NCBI GenBank assembly: GCA_963728545.1
Contig: CAVSKO010000003.1
Location: 372,001-436,000 of the forward strand
Origin: DASUNP01 sp963728545
GTDB taxonomy: Bacteria; Acidobacteriota; Blastocatellia; UBA7656
Direction of reading: 5' to 3'
Length of the DNA: 64,000 nt
A program made the position numbers and the translations under genes. Of the stretch, positions 8,864-18,431 are shown piece after piece. A model generated the notes under the pieces. It saw only the letters and a list, made by a program, of their open reading frames with translations. It was not told the origin of the DNA and searched no databases. Position 1 is the first letter of the stretch; each line of letters opens with the position of its first letter.

Positions 8864-9760
8864 ATGATTCGGCGAAAACTGTCAACAACCGCAAGATGCC
8901 GCGCGCATCGGGGCGGCGTGATCATCATCGTAATGACTCTGGCGTCACTGGTCGCAAGCCCGCTGGCCGCCGCGCCGCCGCAGGATAAGAAGCTCAAGCC
9001 CGAAGAGTTGATTGCGCGCCATCTGGAATCACTCGGGAAAGGCGAAGCGCAAGCCGCCGCACAGTCGCGTGTCGTGAGCGGCACGGTCACGCTCACTATG
9101 CGCGTGGGCGGGGCGGGCAATCTGGCCGGTGACGAGATCATAGCGTCCCACGGCCCCAAGCTGCGCATCAACATGAAATTTCCTTCAATCGAATACTCCG
9201 GCGAAGACCTGGCATACGATGGCGCGAAGGTCGCTACGGGGATTTTGCGGAGCGGCAATCGCTCCAGGTTGAGCGCGTTCCTCAACCAGCAAGATGCGCC
9301 GCTCAAGGAAGGGCTTCTCGGCGGTGTGCTCACTACGGCATGGCCGTTTCTGCGCTTCAGCGGGCAGCAGCCGCGCCTTGAGTACAAAGGGCTGAAGAAG
9401 ATAAGCGGCCGCGAGCTGCACGAGATCAGCTACCGCCCGCGCAAAGGCTCGTCCGAGTTGAAGATCGTTCTGCACTTTGATCCCGAGACATCCCGGCACG
9501 TGCGCACGCAGTACAGTTATCAAATCGGGGCGACCGTGGCGACGAGGGAGACGCCGAACGCGAACCCGGAAAGCTATTACTCTCTGACCGAAGAGTTCGA
9601 CGACTTCCGCGAAGTCGACGGGCTTACGCTGCCGCACAAGTATCGCGTGCAACTGAGCGTCCAGAGCGGGACGGCTTCGGCGCTTTATGATTATAACTTT
9701 ACGGTCAGCCGCATCTCGCACAACGAGCCGATAGACGAAAAGATATTCACGCTCAAGTAG
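8864..9760 (+). CDS. exported protein of unknown function, LolA/LppX-like fold
   Basis: A 298-residue protein with AGGAGAT before the ATG. An N-terminal basic stretch and hydrophobic segment (GGVIIIVMTLASLVASPLAA) form a signal peptide. The mature part begins KPEELIARHLESLG and continues as many short beta strands, with EEFDDFREVDGLTLPHKYR near the end. This pattern is common in acidobacterial exported proteins and resembles the outer-membrane lipoprotein-sorting LolA/LppX fold, which would predict lipid or hydrophobic ligand binding. No catalytic motif is visible. The last 8 bases overlap the convergent gene at 9753. Confidence 0.7.
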   Translation: MIRRKLSTTARCRAHRGGVIIIVMTLASLVASPLAAAPPQDKKLKPEELIARHLESLGKGEAQAAAQSRVVSGTVTLTMRVGGAGNLAGDEIIASHGPKLRINMKFPSIEYSGEDLAYDGAKVATGILRSGNRSRLSAFLNQQDAPLKEGLLGGVLTTAWPFLRFSGQQPRLEYKGLKKISGRELHEISYRPRKGSSELKIVLHFDPETSRHVRTQYSYQIGATVATRETPNANPESYYSLTEEFDDFREVDGLTLPHKYRVQLSVQSGTASALYDYNFTVSRISHNEPIDEKIFTLK

Positions 9761-10187
9761 CAGGCGCCCCGCCCGTAGAGTTATTTTGTGAAGCTGTTTC
9801 CACGCTTTGATTTTCAGGCAGCCTTCTCAGACAGGCTATCAGCGCAAGAACCGACATCGCGGAGCCTACCCCTTTAATCACCGCCACCCAGCCCGAAGAG
9901 ATCGGCGCGGGGTCGGGCTGGTTGAGCAGAGTCAACTGGCTGAAAAAGCTTGCATAGCCCATGCCGCACGTGAAACCCCAGGCAGCCGCAAGAAAGCGTC
10001 GCCCGCTCGGCATATCTTTGCCCGCGCGCCACGCTCCGTATAAAAGAAACCCGCTCATGATGTAATCGTCGAGCCAGAAAGGCAACACACTGAGCTGATC
10101 TAACTGATGCCGGCGCCGTATGGTTTCAGCAAGAGGCGCGAGTATGCCAAAGATTATCGCAAGGCGACGGCTGAACGTAATCGTCAT
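9753..10187 (-). CDS. small membrane protein of unknown function
   Basis: A 144-residue protein with AAAGG before the ATG. Three or four hydrophobic helices are visible: about residues 5-20, 38-52 (DDYIMSGFLLYGAWRAG), 65-85 (FLAAAWGFTCGMGYASFFSQ) and 102-118. Arginine-rich loops after the first helix suggest a cytoplasmic side. I do not recognise a family and no function can be given. It is convergent with the preceding gene and divergent from the S1/P1 nuclease gene, from which it is separated by about 190 bases. Confidence 0.62.
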   Translation of the reverse strand: MTITFSRRLAIIFGILAPLAETIRRRHQLDQLSVLPFWLDDYIMSGFLLYGAWRAGKDMPSGRRFLAAAWGFTCGMGYASFFSQLTLLNQPDPAPISSGWVAVIKGVGSAMSVLALIACLRRLPENQSVETASQNNSTGGAPAT

Positions 10188-10375
10188 ATACGGCCTTTCA
10201 TTATGTTAATCGCAGGCCGGCATAAGATAGCTACCCGCCAGATAAAGGATCAACTTGATTTTGCTACAACGCCGGAAATTCAGTAGTAATTGATACAGCT
10301 TTCAGATATAAATCGTCTGCAATCATATCGGCCTCAAAAAAAGTCACAAGGCGTCAGCCGCGAAAGGAGAAACCC

Positions 10376-11311
10376 ATGCGTTACTTAGCCTCAATATTGA
10401 TCATTGTATCGATCCTGCTGGCCGCGCCTAAACCTGCCGGGGCATGGAATAGGGCCGGGCACATGGTGAGCGGCGCAATAGCATTCTCCGAATTGAAAGC
10501 CTCTGACCCGGAAGCGGTAAAGCAGGTCGTGGAGCTTTTGAAAACCCTCCCTGAGTATCGTAGCAAATGGCTGCCCGCGATCAAGCGAAGCCCTGTCGGC
10601 CTCAGAAACCACGACCTTTACTTGTTCATGTTCGCCGCCAGATGGCCGGATGACATTCGAGACAACCAGAATTTACATTGCGGGAATTGCCATTTCATAA
10701 ACTATGGGTTTAAGCCTGACGGGCAGCCCGATTCCGTAATCCCCAAAGACCCGCTTGATGTAAACGTCGAGAAAACTTTTGATGAAAAGCTCGCGATTGT
10801 TCGAGACAGCAATAGCGCCCCGTTAGAAAAGGCTATGGCTTTGGCGTGGATATTTCACGTAGTCGGTGACGTGCATCAGCCGCTTCACACCTCCGCGCTA
10901 TTCACAACTCAATTTCCGAATGGAGATCTGGGCGGCAATCTATTTTTTATTCGCACGACGGCCACTGCGAATACATCAAACCTGCATAGCTTCTGGGACG
11001 GCATGGTCATCGCGACTGAGGGGTTTGTAGCGGTGCGCGATAAAGCTAACGAGTTGCGTTCAAGGGACAGTCACCGGCGGGCCGCGCTGAGTGAGCTGTC
11101 GGAAAAAGATTTTCATGACTGGTCGAAAGAAGAGAGCTTCTCGGCTGCGAAAATTCATGCATACCGGATGGGTGCGCTCGTTTCTGGCCCTGACAAAGAC
11201 CACGGAGAGTTGTTGCCTAAGGACTACAGAAATATAAATAAGCCCCTGGCAGAGCGGCGAATGATCCTGGCAGGTTACAGGCTTGCGGATATCTTGAAGG
11301 ATACATTCTAA
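10376..11311 (+). CDS. S1/P1-type nuclease, secreted
   Basis: A 311-residue protein with AAAGGAG before the ATG. A signal peptide ends at GA before W24, so the mature protein starts WNRAGH. In S1/P1 nucleases the N-terminal Trp and the His at mature position 6 bind zinc, and both are present. Further zinc ligands fit DLYLFMFAARWPDDIRD, HVVGDVHQPLHT and NLHSFWDG. The family is a trinuclear-zinc enzyme that cuts single-stranded DNA and RNA and removes 3' phosphates, outside the cytoplasm. A likely role is scavenging nucleotides and phosphate. It has no operon partner. Confidence 0.92.
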   Translation: MRYLASILIIVSILLAAPKPAGAWNRAGHMVSGAIAFSELKASDPEAVKQVVELLKTLPEYRSKWLPAIKRSPVGLRNHDLYLFMFAARWPDDIRDNQNLHCGNCHFINYGFKPDGQPDSVIPKDPLDVNVEKTFDEKLAIVRDSNSAPLEKAMALAWIFHVVGDVHQPLHTSALFTTQFPNGDLGGNLFFIRTTATANTSNLHSFWDGMVIATEGFVAVRDKANELRSRDSHRRAALSELSEKDFHDWSKEESFSAAKIHAYRMGALVSGPDKDHGELLPKDYRNINKPLAERRMILAGYRLADILKDTF

Positions 11312-11388
11312 CGGCGGCAAGCAGTTCTTTGATTGTGCTGGATCATAGAGGCTTGCAGTAGAATGCGACCGGAATAATCAGCATCTGC

Positions 11389-11467
11389 TTTGGAGTGCGG
11401 TGGCTTGTCACCGTCTTTGAGTCAGGCCAAAACCGATTTTGCTACCGACAAGTCGGCGCACTCCAAA
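11389..11467. repeat. imperfect palindrome with TTTGGAGTGCG ends
   Basis: The 11-base ends 11389-11399 and 11457-11467 are exact reverse complements, and the inner part (GGTGGCTTGTCACC, then CCGACAAGTCGG) has further short palindromes. It lies between convergent genes. It looks like a degenerate copy of a dispersed intergenic repeat; no second copy is in the window. Confidence 0.55.
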
Positions 11468-11479
11468 GGCTGATCGAGT

Positions 11480-12352
11480 TCAGTTGTGCTTGATAAATTC
11501 CCCGCTCTTCTTGCCCGTCAGGTCGTTGTAGAGCGTTTCGATAAATGCGTCCGTGGAGATAAATTCCCCGGACCACTCCTTCCACGCTTCGAGAATCTTC
11601 TCCCGCTTCATCTGATCGAGCCCCTTACCGGCTTTGATCGCGTCGTCGACCATGCCCCTGGTCTCCTTAATCATGTCCACGAATCGCCTAACGTCTTCCA
11701 GACTTGAAACCGTCCCGTGTCCGGGAATCACCTTCACATCGGCGGGCATTTTGGCGATGACATATTCCGCAGCCTCAATCATCCCTCTCACACTGCCGCC
11801 GCCCGCCAGATCAATGAACGGGAATCCATAGGTGACGAAATCGTCGCCCATATGCACGACGTTCGAATCAGGTAAGAAGATCATGCTGTCGCCGTCAGTA
11901 TGTCCGCTGGGATAATGCAGAACGTGTATATCCTCGCCGTTCAGGTGAATCGTTACATCCTGGCTGAAGGTGAGAATGGGCAGGGCCTCGCCGGCCGCCG
12001 GCTTCATCTCCTGTTTTACAGAACCTAGATTGCCGGGCGTGCCGCCGCTTTCGAGGCGCTTGCGCACATTGTGATGGGCAATCACGGGGGCATCTTTTTG
12101 AAAGCCGGCATTCCCGTCAATGTGATCGAAATGGTAATGGGTATTGATGACGAAGCGCACGGGTCTATCGGTTATAGCTTTGAGCGCGGCTTTGATCTTG
12201 TCGGCGAGCGGGGCGAACTGGTCATCTATGAGGACGACGCCGTCCGGGCCTGCCGAAAATCCGATATTGCCGCCCGCGCCCTTCATCATATAAACATTGC
12301 CGCCTACCTTGCTGACCTTGATCTCTACTTTGCTGAAGTCATCTTTGCGCAT
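11480..12352 (-). CDS. MBL-fold metallo-hydrolase
   Basis: About 290 residues with no signal peptide. The zinc signature HxHxDH appears as NTHYHFDHIDGN near residue 75, followed by HYPSGHTDGDSMIF (third metal His), the bridging Asp region VVHMGDDFV, and VIPGHG (last His). This is the quinoprotein-relay/SoxH-like branch of the metallo-beta-lactamase superfamily; members hydrolyse varied esters, lactones or thioesters, so the substrate is open. Two ATGs are possible: 12358, only 3 bases after GAGG, and 12352, which has normal spacing. I chose 12352. Confidence 0.88.
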   Translation of the reverse strand: MRKDDFSKVEIKVSKVGGNVYMMKGAGGNIGFSAGPDGVVLIDDQFAPLADKIKAALKAITDRPVRFVINTHYHFDHIDGNAGFQKDAPVIAHHNVRKRLESGGTPGNLGSVKQEMKPAAGEALPILTFSQDVTIHLNGEDIHVLHYPSGHTDGDSMIFLPDSNVVHMGDDFVTYGFPFIDLAGGGSVRGMIEAAEYVIAKMPADVKVIPGHGTVSSLEDVRRFVDMIKETRGMVDDAIKAGKGLDQMKREKILEAWKEWSGEFISTDAFIETLYNDLTGKKSGEFIKHN

Positions 12353-12536
12353 TTTCATTCACCTCAAAGAAGCTGAACGAGCACAGTAACAGCTCGCCAG
12401 GTCATTGTGTACCTCGGGCTATCGAGCATCTATGACTTGTCAACCGGTTCAGGAATCACTTCTAATAAACTCATGGGTTGAAACCTGCGTATGATTAGCT
12501 GATTTCCGATAATTCCACTCACTTGGAGGTATTGTG

Positions 12537-13157
12537 ATGAAAGCCTTACGATATATGCCCAAGCTTTTACTGCTGGCGCCGTTGTTGTTTTTGGCCTGGT
12601 CGGCAAATGCCCAGGAGAAAAAACCGGCTATAACAGCGTTTGGGAGCGATTCGTTAGAACGCGGGACGGTGCGCGTAGGTTACTGGAACAGGGAGAAGAA
12701 TGCCGGGGCGGGCGGCTTCTTCATCAACTACGGCAAGCCTGTCTGGAAAAAGGATTACGAGGACACCGCCAAATTCGACACGATGACCAAAGGAAACACC
12801 TGGCGACTTGGAAGCGAGTACTGGACCGTCCTTGATACTAATGTGCCGCTGAAGGTTTCAGGGACCAGCATTCCCGCAGGGCAATGGTATCTTGGATTGC
12901 ACAGATCGCAAGACGGAGCGACCTGGAGCCTTGTCTTTATAGACCCGGCCAAAGCCAGGAGCATGCAGCTAGACCCGTCTGAGATCAACCGCGCCCCGGT
13001 TGCGCACAAGGCAGCAATGACGATTGAGCAAGCGAGCGAAACGGCGGAAAAGCTCACGCTCACACTCGAAGTTCCGAAAACTGACCTTAAAGAATCGCTG
13101 TTGAGAATCTCCTGGGGCAAGCTTCAACTGAAGGCTCCCATACAAGTCTCGATTTAA
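12537..13157 (+). CDS. DUF2911-like exported protein
   Basis: A 206-residue protein; ATG at 12537 follows GGAGGT (a GTG directly before it is also possible). The signal peptide ends at ANAQ. The mature domain has the DUF2911 pattern: INYGKPVWKKDY, then NTWRLGSEYWTVLDTN, then IPAGQWYLGLHRSQDG and WSLVFIDPAKA. DUF2911 is a secreted beta-rich domain found mostly in Bacteroidetes and Acidobacteria, with no known reaction. A strong hairpin follows the stop. Family assignment rests on these motifs only. Confidence 0.72.
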   Translation: MKALRYMPKLLLLAPLLFLAWSANAQEKKPAITAFGSDSLERGTVRVGYWNREKNAGAGGFFINYGKPVWKKDYEDTAKFDTMTKGNTWRLGSEYWTVLDTNVPLKVSGTSIPAGQWYLGLHRSQDGATWSLVFIDPAKARSMQLDPSEINRAPVAHKAAMTIEQASETAEKLTLTLEVPKTDLKESLLRISWGKLQLKAPIQVSI

Positions 13158-13198
13158 ACCGGATGGAAAGAGTTGGTAGAGATAGCGGCAAGATTATG

Positions 13199-13238
13199 AA
13201 GGCCGGGTATTGTAAAACTCTTTACAATACCCGGCCTT
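13199..13238. terminator. bidirectional terminator hairpin
   Basis: An exact 18-bp inverted repeat (13199-13216 and 13221-13238) with loop ACTC lies between the convergent DUF2911 and VWFA genes. The inner arm is AT-rich (TTGTAAA/TTTACAA), but no long T-run follows on either strand. Confidence 0.65.
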
Positions 13239-13260
13239 AGCAACTTGCAACAATCGAACC

Positions 13261-15472
13261 TTAATTGACAACGATGAAATCCATAGTGCGAGTAATAGGC
13301 TGAGCCTTTTTATCCGCGAGCATGTCGGTGATAACGAGCGTCAGCGTGTACCGACCCGGCGGCACTCTCGACAGCCCCAACTGCCCCACCTTTATCACCT
13401 GTGCCGCTCCCGCGCTAACATTCAACTGCTCCTCTGGCTCCTTGAATATCACCTTTCCTCCCTGGCTTATCATCAACTGCGTCTTGATCTGCGGCTTCCC
13501 GTCCTTCTGCTTCGCGTTATAGACCACAGCAGCGTACCTCAGATCATTCGTCTTCGATATTTGTTTATCCGCTTTTACTGGCGTCGGCGTAGTCGCTTTC
13601 GTATCGTTCGACGGGACCGCCCCCAGCAGCAGGCTGCTCGCAAAGAACCTTCCCTTCGACAGATCGGGCACTTCGATATACCTTGACATCGTCCCTATCC
13701 GACCCGTCTTGTTATCTCGCACCGCAAACCTCACCTGATAGACTCCCGAAGGCAGCGTCGTGTTTGCCGAATATAGAAACCCTCCCTTGTTGATCTGGTT
13801 AAACTGCTCCGGCGACAGGTCGGCATTTACCGTTTCATTAAATCCGCCGCGCAATTCTCCCGTCTCGTCGAAAACGAACCCGGCAATGTCGAGGCTTGCT
13901 TGCTGTTTGTCGCCCGCCTGCTCGAATTGCAGTTTCTTGGAATCTATAACCAGGTGAATGTCTATGGCTCCCTTGTCGGGCGGCATCGCCTTGTACAACA
14001 GCATCGAGTCAATGTCCACGTCGGCTCGCACGAGCGGGGATTGAATGGCCTTTAATATCTGATCCTGTTTTGATCCGGCTTCGGTGCTCGGTTTATCTTC
14101 GCGAGCGAGGTAGCTGCGACGGCTATAGACTTTCAGCCCGTCGCCTTTTACTTTGATATCGACTTTGCGGAACTTGCCGTCGAACTTGGTGTCTTGTGGG
14201 GTGTAAGCCAGCAGGTAATAGCCTTCGTTGGCGTTGAGTATCTTATCCAGGCCTTCGTCAAAGTTGTTGCGGTTAAGGATGGCGATGCCGCCGGTGTCTG
14301 CGGCCAGTCTTCTCAGCCCCATCTGCGTTTCCATAGTGTTACTGCCAAGCATCGCCTCGTCGGGTCTGCGGCCAAGTCCGGGGTCTGCGTTATCGCCGAG
14401 GCCGCCGATCATGCTCTTGCCCGGCGTGTCTACGTAGCGTGCAACGCCAACTTGCCCCGATAGCCCTTGCACGTCGAGCGTGTGGATGGCGACGCCTGCG
14501 CGGGTAGCCCTGTCTGTTAAGACGTTGACAAATTGAGAGACGTTGACGCCGGCGGTGCCGGACTGTTGATCGAGGATGGGCAGGCCGCCGGAGATGAGCA
14601 CAAGCGATTTGCGGCCGGGCAATCGTTTCATGCTGTCGATGACAAAGCTGGCCGTGCCGAGGCTAATGTAGGCGCGCATCATCTTGTTTGTGTCATCGCC
14701 GGGATTGAGCCTTGATTGCAGCGGGTCGTAGGGATCATTAGCGAGTTCTTGAAGGAGATCCTGTTCTCTCGCTCTTTGGTCTTCATCTGACCTGGGTTCT
14801 CCGAGAACCCGTCTCGCCACCTCCAATATCGCCGGTTGGATTACCTCCCCTTGGAATCGGTTTATCGCCTGTTAATTTATCTGTAATCGCGTCGTCACTA
14901 CTTAAAGAGGTCAGCGGGTGTGTTACTACTTCGAGCGCTTCAATAGCCCGCATCAAGAGTTGCTTATCGGTCGTGAACTGCTGCAACAACCCCTTGCCGC
15001 CTACCGTCCGAACTATCGCCACAAGGTCCGTAGGCTGCATACGGTTATTGACGAAGTTCGTCAGCATCTTGCGTATTAATACCAGGTCGTCGGGTCTAAT
15101 AGTCAGGTCGTCTACCACGAATGCAACGATGCGCCCTATGTCGGCTTCGGTCGCCCCCTGCGGCGATGTGGGTGTGACGATACGGGTCAATATGTCGATC
15201 TTTCCGCGACCTTTGCCCGCTTCGACAAATTCGAAAAAGCTGATGGGCTGCTTTTTGCCGCTTTCTGATAACTCGAAATCTTCTTTCTTCAGCCCTTTGA
15301 CTACTGCGCCCTTGTTATCAACAACGACAACGTCGAGTTGAATCAACTCGGTGCTGATGCGAATGGGTTGATCGTCCTCGGGCTTCTGGGGATTATCTTG
15401 TGGTTTGGATTGAGGGAATGCGATGCTGCTTAAAAGCAATAGCAGTAGAGCGATAGTTGCTATCTTTCTCAT
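13261..15472 (-). CDS. VWFA-related exported protein, frameshifted
   Basis: Two frames together encode one protein of about 736 residues. It starts at 15472 (GGAGGTG just upstream) with a signal peptide ending AFPQ, then the acidobacterial VWFA-related pattern: LIQLDVVVVDNKGAVVKGL, KEDFELSESGKKQ, and FVVDDLTIRPDDL with the MIDAS-like acidic residues. The second frame continues with RLPGRKSLVLISGGLP, GVAIHTLDVQGL, and ANEGYYLLAYTPQDTKFDGKF, and ends in beta domains. The break lies at the G-run in 14845-14851 of the reverse strand: removing one G joins DKPIPR to EVIQPAILEVARRVLGEP. The family is secreted, probably adhesive or protein-binding; function unknown. Confidence 0.82.
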
Positions 15473-15985
15473 AACACCTCCGAATGTCACAATGGAGTTA
15501 AACCAATAGTGAGCCTTGTACGATTTACAATTACCCTGTACAGGGCAACTCTCAGTAGCTATTCTCGTTCGCGCCAAACAAGTGCAGTTATAAAATGATG
15601 ACAGATTCTTAATCCGATTTCCTGTTAAGTCAAGCACACGAATGCTTGTTTTAGGATCTATTCATTTTCAGAATCTAAGAGTTATGCACTGCCCCGGAGG
15701 GGCAAGCCGGTGGCTTCACCACCGGCTTTATCGGCCACACGCTCTCGCGCCCTGGAGGGGCGCAGGATGTTGATCTGATCCAGCGCCCCTCCAGGGCGCG
15801 AGAGGTGGTTGGCAATGGGTTCCGGTGGCTTCACCACCGGCTAATATCTTTCGCTCTTCCAGAGCGATTTGAGAGAATGAATAGTCCCTGCCCGCTAAAG
15901 TGCCAGGCTTTCCATTCAATATGCGCAGTGATATAGTGACGCCCGCCACTCATATAACCGCTACATTCGCTGCCAGGAGCTTAAG
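15473..15985. other. 513-base intergenic region rich in palindromes
   Basis: No coding sequence is supported. Positions 15705-15842 hold a palindrome cluster (listed separately). The rest is AT-richer and contains no recognisable RNA gene or promoter that I can defend. Confidence 0.6.
15705..15842. repeat. REP-like palindrome cluster
   Basis: Three nested elements occur. AGCCGGTGG-CTTCA-CCACCGGCT is at 15705-15727, and the same core recurs at 15822-15842. Between them a 22-bp exact inverted repeat has arms 15742-15763 and 15783-15804 (CTCTCGCGCCCTGGAGGGGC in the left arm). The symmetry, with two small palindromes flanking a large one, suggests one composite element. Confidence 0.8.
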
Positions 15986-16950
15986 ATGAATAAAAGACTG
16001 CTAGTGTCAATATCGATATTCGTGATGCTAGGCGGCTCGCTTTTGCTCGCGGTAACACTAGCAGGCGCGCGGCCCACCTCTGAGCTTAAAGCAGAGGCCG
16101 AGCTAAAGCCCGTTCGACAGCCGTCCGGGCGCACGATCACGGTTACTCCGTGGGGCCTTCGCAAGAGGCCATAGACGCGGCGAAGGCCAGCGTGATGTCG
16201 TTTAGAGATTGGACGTACCGCGAAAATATGTTCGTGGCGGACGGAGAAGACATCGCGCCGGGTTTTCGCATGTGTACCAGCGAGCCTACGACGGTCATAG
16301 AAAACAATAACGATACGGGAAACTATCGCGGGGTCGCTCTCTATGACAGGGAAAATGTGAGTTTGACGAGCGAGTTGAGCGCAGCCTGGTATCGCTACAT
16401 ATCCCTGTGGATATTCAAGGATGAAGGCGTAATCCAGCCGCGCTTCGGTTTCTCATCCACAAACACCGCGTGTGTCTGCCTTTTCCATACTCATCACGTG
16501 TATTGGAGATTCGATTTCGATATTGCGACCGCCGGCAACAACTCTATTTTTGAAACCGGGCTCGGCATGCCCGTGCTGCTGGAAACCGAAGTGATGCGGC
16601 CGAGGCAGGCAGCAAGCCAGCAACAGACGTGGCTCATAGAAAATTCTCTCACAAACGAGTCGGTCCTTTTAAAGCCGAACCGATTCGACGGCAATATGGA
16701 TAAATACGCCCGGGGGGATACATGGTTTCTTCTCAACAAATTCCCAAACGAGATAGATGATTCAATGATCTCAGGCGGCGGAAGCGCGGTTCGCCTTGAC
16801 CCGATGGTCAACGGAGAATCGATCTCGAAACAGGATGTCGTCGTCTGGTACGGAGCCCATTGGGCTCACGACCGTTTTGATACCAATAGCCTGCATGTCG
16901 GAACAGGCCCTTTTTACAACGGCCCGGACATAATAATCAGAAGATGGTGA
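15986..16950 (+). CDS. exported copper-amine-oxidase-like protein, frameshifted
   Basis: Two frames together encode about 321 residues. The first starts at 15986 (MNKRLLVSISIFVMLGGSLL) with a signal or anchor segment and stops early; the second lacks its own start signals and continues with PSQEAIDAAKASVMSFRDW. Adding one G to the GGGG run at 16152-16155 joins them as TITVTPWGPSQEA. Near the middle CLFHTHHVYWRFDFDIATAGNNS resembles the HxH plus RxDFDIDG segment of copper amine oxidases, and DVVVWYGAHWAHDRFD near the end resembles their C-terminal copper-site region. The topaquinone Asn-Tyr motif is not evident and the protein is half the usual length, so it may be a related non-catalytic domain. 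Confidence 0.5.
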
Positions 16951-17000
16951 GCCTTGCGAAAGGTTGAATCTATCAGGAGGCTGCGAAACGGATAGCTGCT

Positions 17001-17516
17001 TTAATCTCTCTTATCAACTCCGAAACAGTATATGTCATTCGAATCTTCCGCTATGAATGCGTACTCTCCAACGGCGAGGCTGACGGCAGGCATCAGCTTA
17101 TAAGAATTCTGCCCAAACCTTGAGATGTTAAGCTGAATAGGTAGAGCGTCGTGCTCTATTATAAGCTGTCGCTTACCGTCCTTCACTACCAATGAGGCGA
17201 GCTGTATCTTACGCGGGTCGCTTCTGTAGGGAAGCTGCACAACAAAACCTATTTTTTCATTCGCAGGCACTCTTAGCGCGGCGCTCTTACCATCTAAATC
17301 TGCCGTCACCTTAACCCCGCCGAGTCCCAATGCCCTGAAGCTGGTTTTGTAACGCAAGCGTTGCCTGTCAAGAGCCTGCATTTTGCCGGAAGAATCCAGA
17401 TGGTAAATAACGCCTATGTATTCAGGCTCCGCGACGTTGCTCTCCTGCCCGATGACGACCGACGAGGACGACAAAGCGAAGACGGCGACGAGTAGAAAGA
17501 AGTATTTGCTCTTCAT
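17001..17516 (-). CDS. exported protein of unknown function
   Basis: A 171-residue protein; I chose the ATG at 17516 because GGAGG lies ten bases upstream and a clear signal peptide follows (MKSKYFFLLVAVFALSSSS, cleavage near VIGQ). The mature part is beta-rich with no Cys pair or catalytic motif until a single Cys near the end (IYCFGVD). I do not recognise the family. The gene is divergent from pdxH at 17676, with about 160 bases between the two starts that presumably carry both promoters. Confidence 0.68.
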   Translation of the reverse strand: MKSKYFFLLVAVFALSSSSVVIGQESNVAEPEYIGVIYHLDSSGKMQALDRQRLRYKTSFRALGLGGVKVTADLDGKSAALRVPANEKIGFVVQLPYRSDPRKIQLASLVVKDGKRQLIIEHDALPIQLNISRFGQNSYKLMPAVSLAVGEYAFIAEDSNDIYCFGVDKRD

Positions 17517-17675
17517 AAGGGAACCTCCGGAACTGTGCGCCGAGGGCATTATTATAACTCCGACCGTCTTCTTAAAATCAACAATATTCCGAAGCCGGCG
17601 AGCGCCCTTAGACTGAAAGTCAACAGCCTGTTACAGTTCTTTTTTTCGGATGACGATCAAAGAGGTTTAAGAAAT

Positions 17676-18293
17676 ATGCCGGACGCTGAGACTGAATTAA
17701 GAAGAGACGGCCTGGACCCGGACCCTATAAAGCAATTCGCAAAATGGTTCGAGGATGCGGAGGCCGCGCACCCTAAGCTGCCTAACGCGATGACGCTCGC
17801 TACGGCGACGAGCGACGGAAAGCCGTCGGCAAGGATGGTGCTGCTCAAAGGATTTGATCAAGACGGGTTCGTTTTCTTTACAAACTACGAGAGCCAGAAA
17901 GGGCGAGAGCTTGACGAGAACCCGAACGCCGCACTCGTTTTCTACTGGTCCGGCCTTGACCGGCAGGTGCGTATCGAAGGGCGTGTGAGAAAAACTTCGC
18001 AGGAAGAATCCGAAGCCTATTTTAAGACTCGACCCGTCGAGAGCCGCCTGAGCGCGTGGGCCTCAAAGCAGAGCAGCACGGTCAGCCACCGCCAGGTGCT
18101 TGAAGATGAGATGGAGCGGCTCGTCCTGGAGTACGAAGATAAAGAGATTCCGTTGCCGCATTACTGGGGCGGTTTTCGATTAGAGCCTTCGTTGATTGAA
18201 TTCTGGCAAAACCGTCCGAACCGTTTGCACGACCGCTTCCGCTACCGCCGGCAACCGGACGGGCGGTGGATGATCAAACGATTATCCCCGTGA
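17676..18293 (+). CDS. pdxH: pyridoxamine 5'-phosphate oxidase
   Basis: About 205 residues from the ATG at 17676, with AGAGG upstream; longer in-frame starts add residues unlike the family. PdxH motifs run in order: DPIKQFAKWFEDA, NAMTLATATSDGKPSARMVLLKGFD (FMN phosphate binding), GFVFFTNYESQKGREL, NAALVFYWSGLDRQVRIEG, SRLSAWASKQS, and the C-terminal WGGFRLEPSLIEFWQ...RLHDRFRYRR. The enzyme oxidises pyridoxine or pyridoxamine 5'-phosphate to pyridoxal 5'-phosphate with FMN and O2 in the cytoplasm. It stands alone; a palindrome follows the stop. Confidence 0.96.
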   Translation: MPDAETELRRDGLDPDPIKQFAKWFEDAEAAHPKLPNAMTLATATSDGKPSARMVLLKGFDQDGFVFFTNYESQKGRELDENPNAALVFYWSGLDRQVRIEGRVRKTSQEESEAYFKTRPVESRLSAWASKQSSTVSHRQVLEDEMERLVLEYEDKEIPLPHYWGGFRLEPSLIEFWQNRPNRLHDRFRYRRQPDGRWMIKRLSP

Positions 18294-18313
18294 ATAAAAT
18301 GCAAAAAGATTCA

Positions 18314-18386
18314 CCGCAGACACAGAGGACACAGAGGGGGCGCAGAGAAAAACTCTGTGCAACCTCTGTGTCCTCTGTGTCTGCGG
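18314..18386. repeat. ACACAGAGG palindrome, copy 1
   Basis: Arms 18314-18337 and 18363-18386 are exact 24-bp reverse complements (CCGCAGACACAGAGGACACA in the left arm), and the inner part carries a GCAGAG/CTCTGTGC pair. Related copies are at 36491-36576, 40946-41065, 45995-46068 and 55034-55112. Here it separates pdxH from phhB, which converge. Confidence 0.85.
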
Positions 18387-18431
18387 CGGTGAGATGTCTT
18401 TCCAGTCCCACATATTCAATTGAAATCAGCT

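Noticed and set aside
16150..16950. An independent gene starting at 16150 (GTG)
   Set aside because: It has no upstream ribosome binding site or signal peptide, and joining it to the 15986 frame by one G restores a secreted protein.
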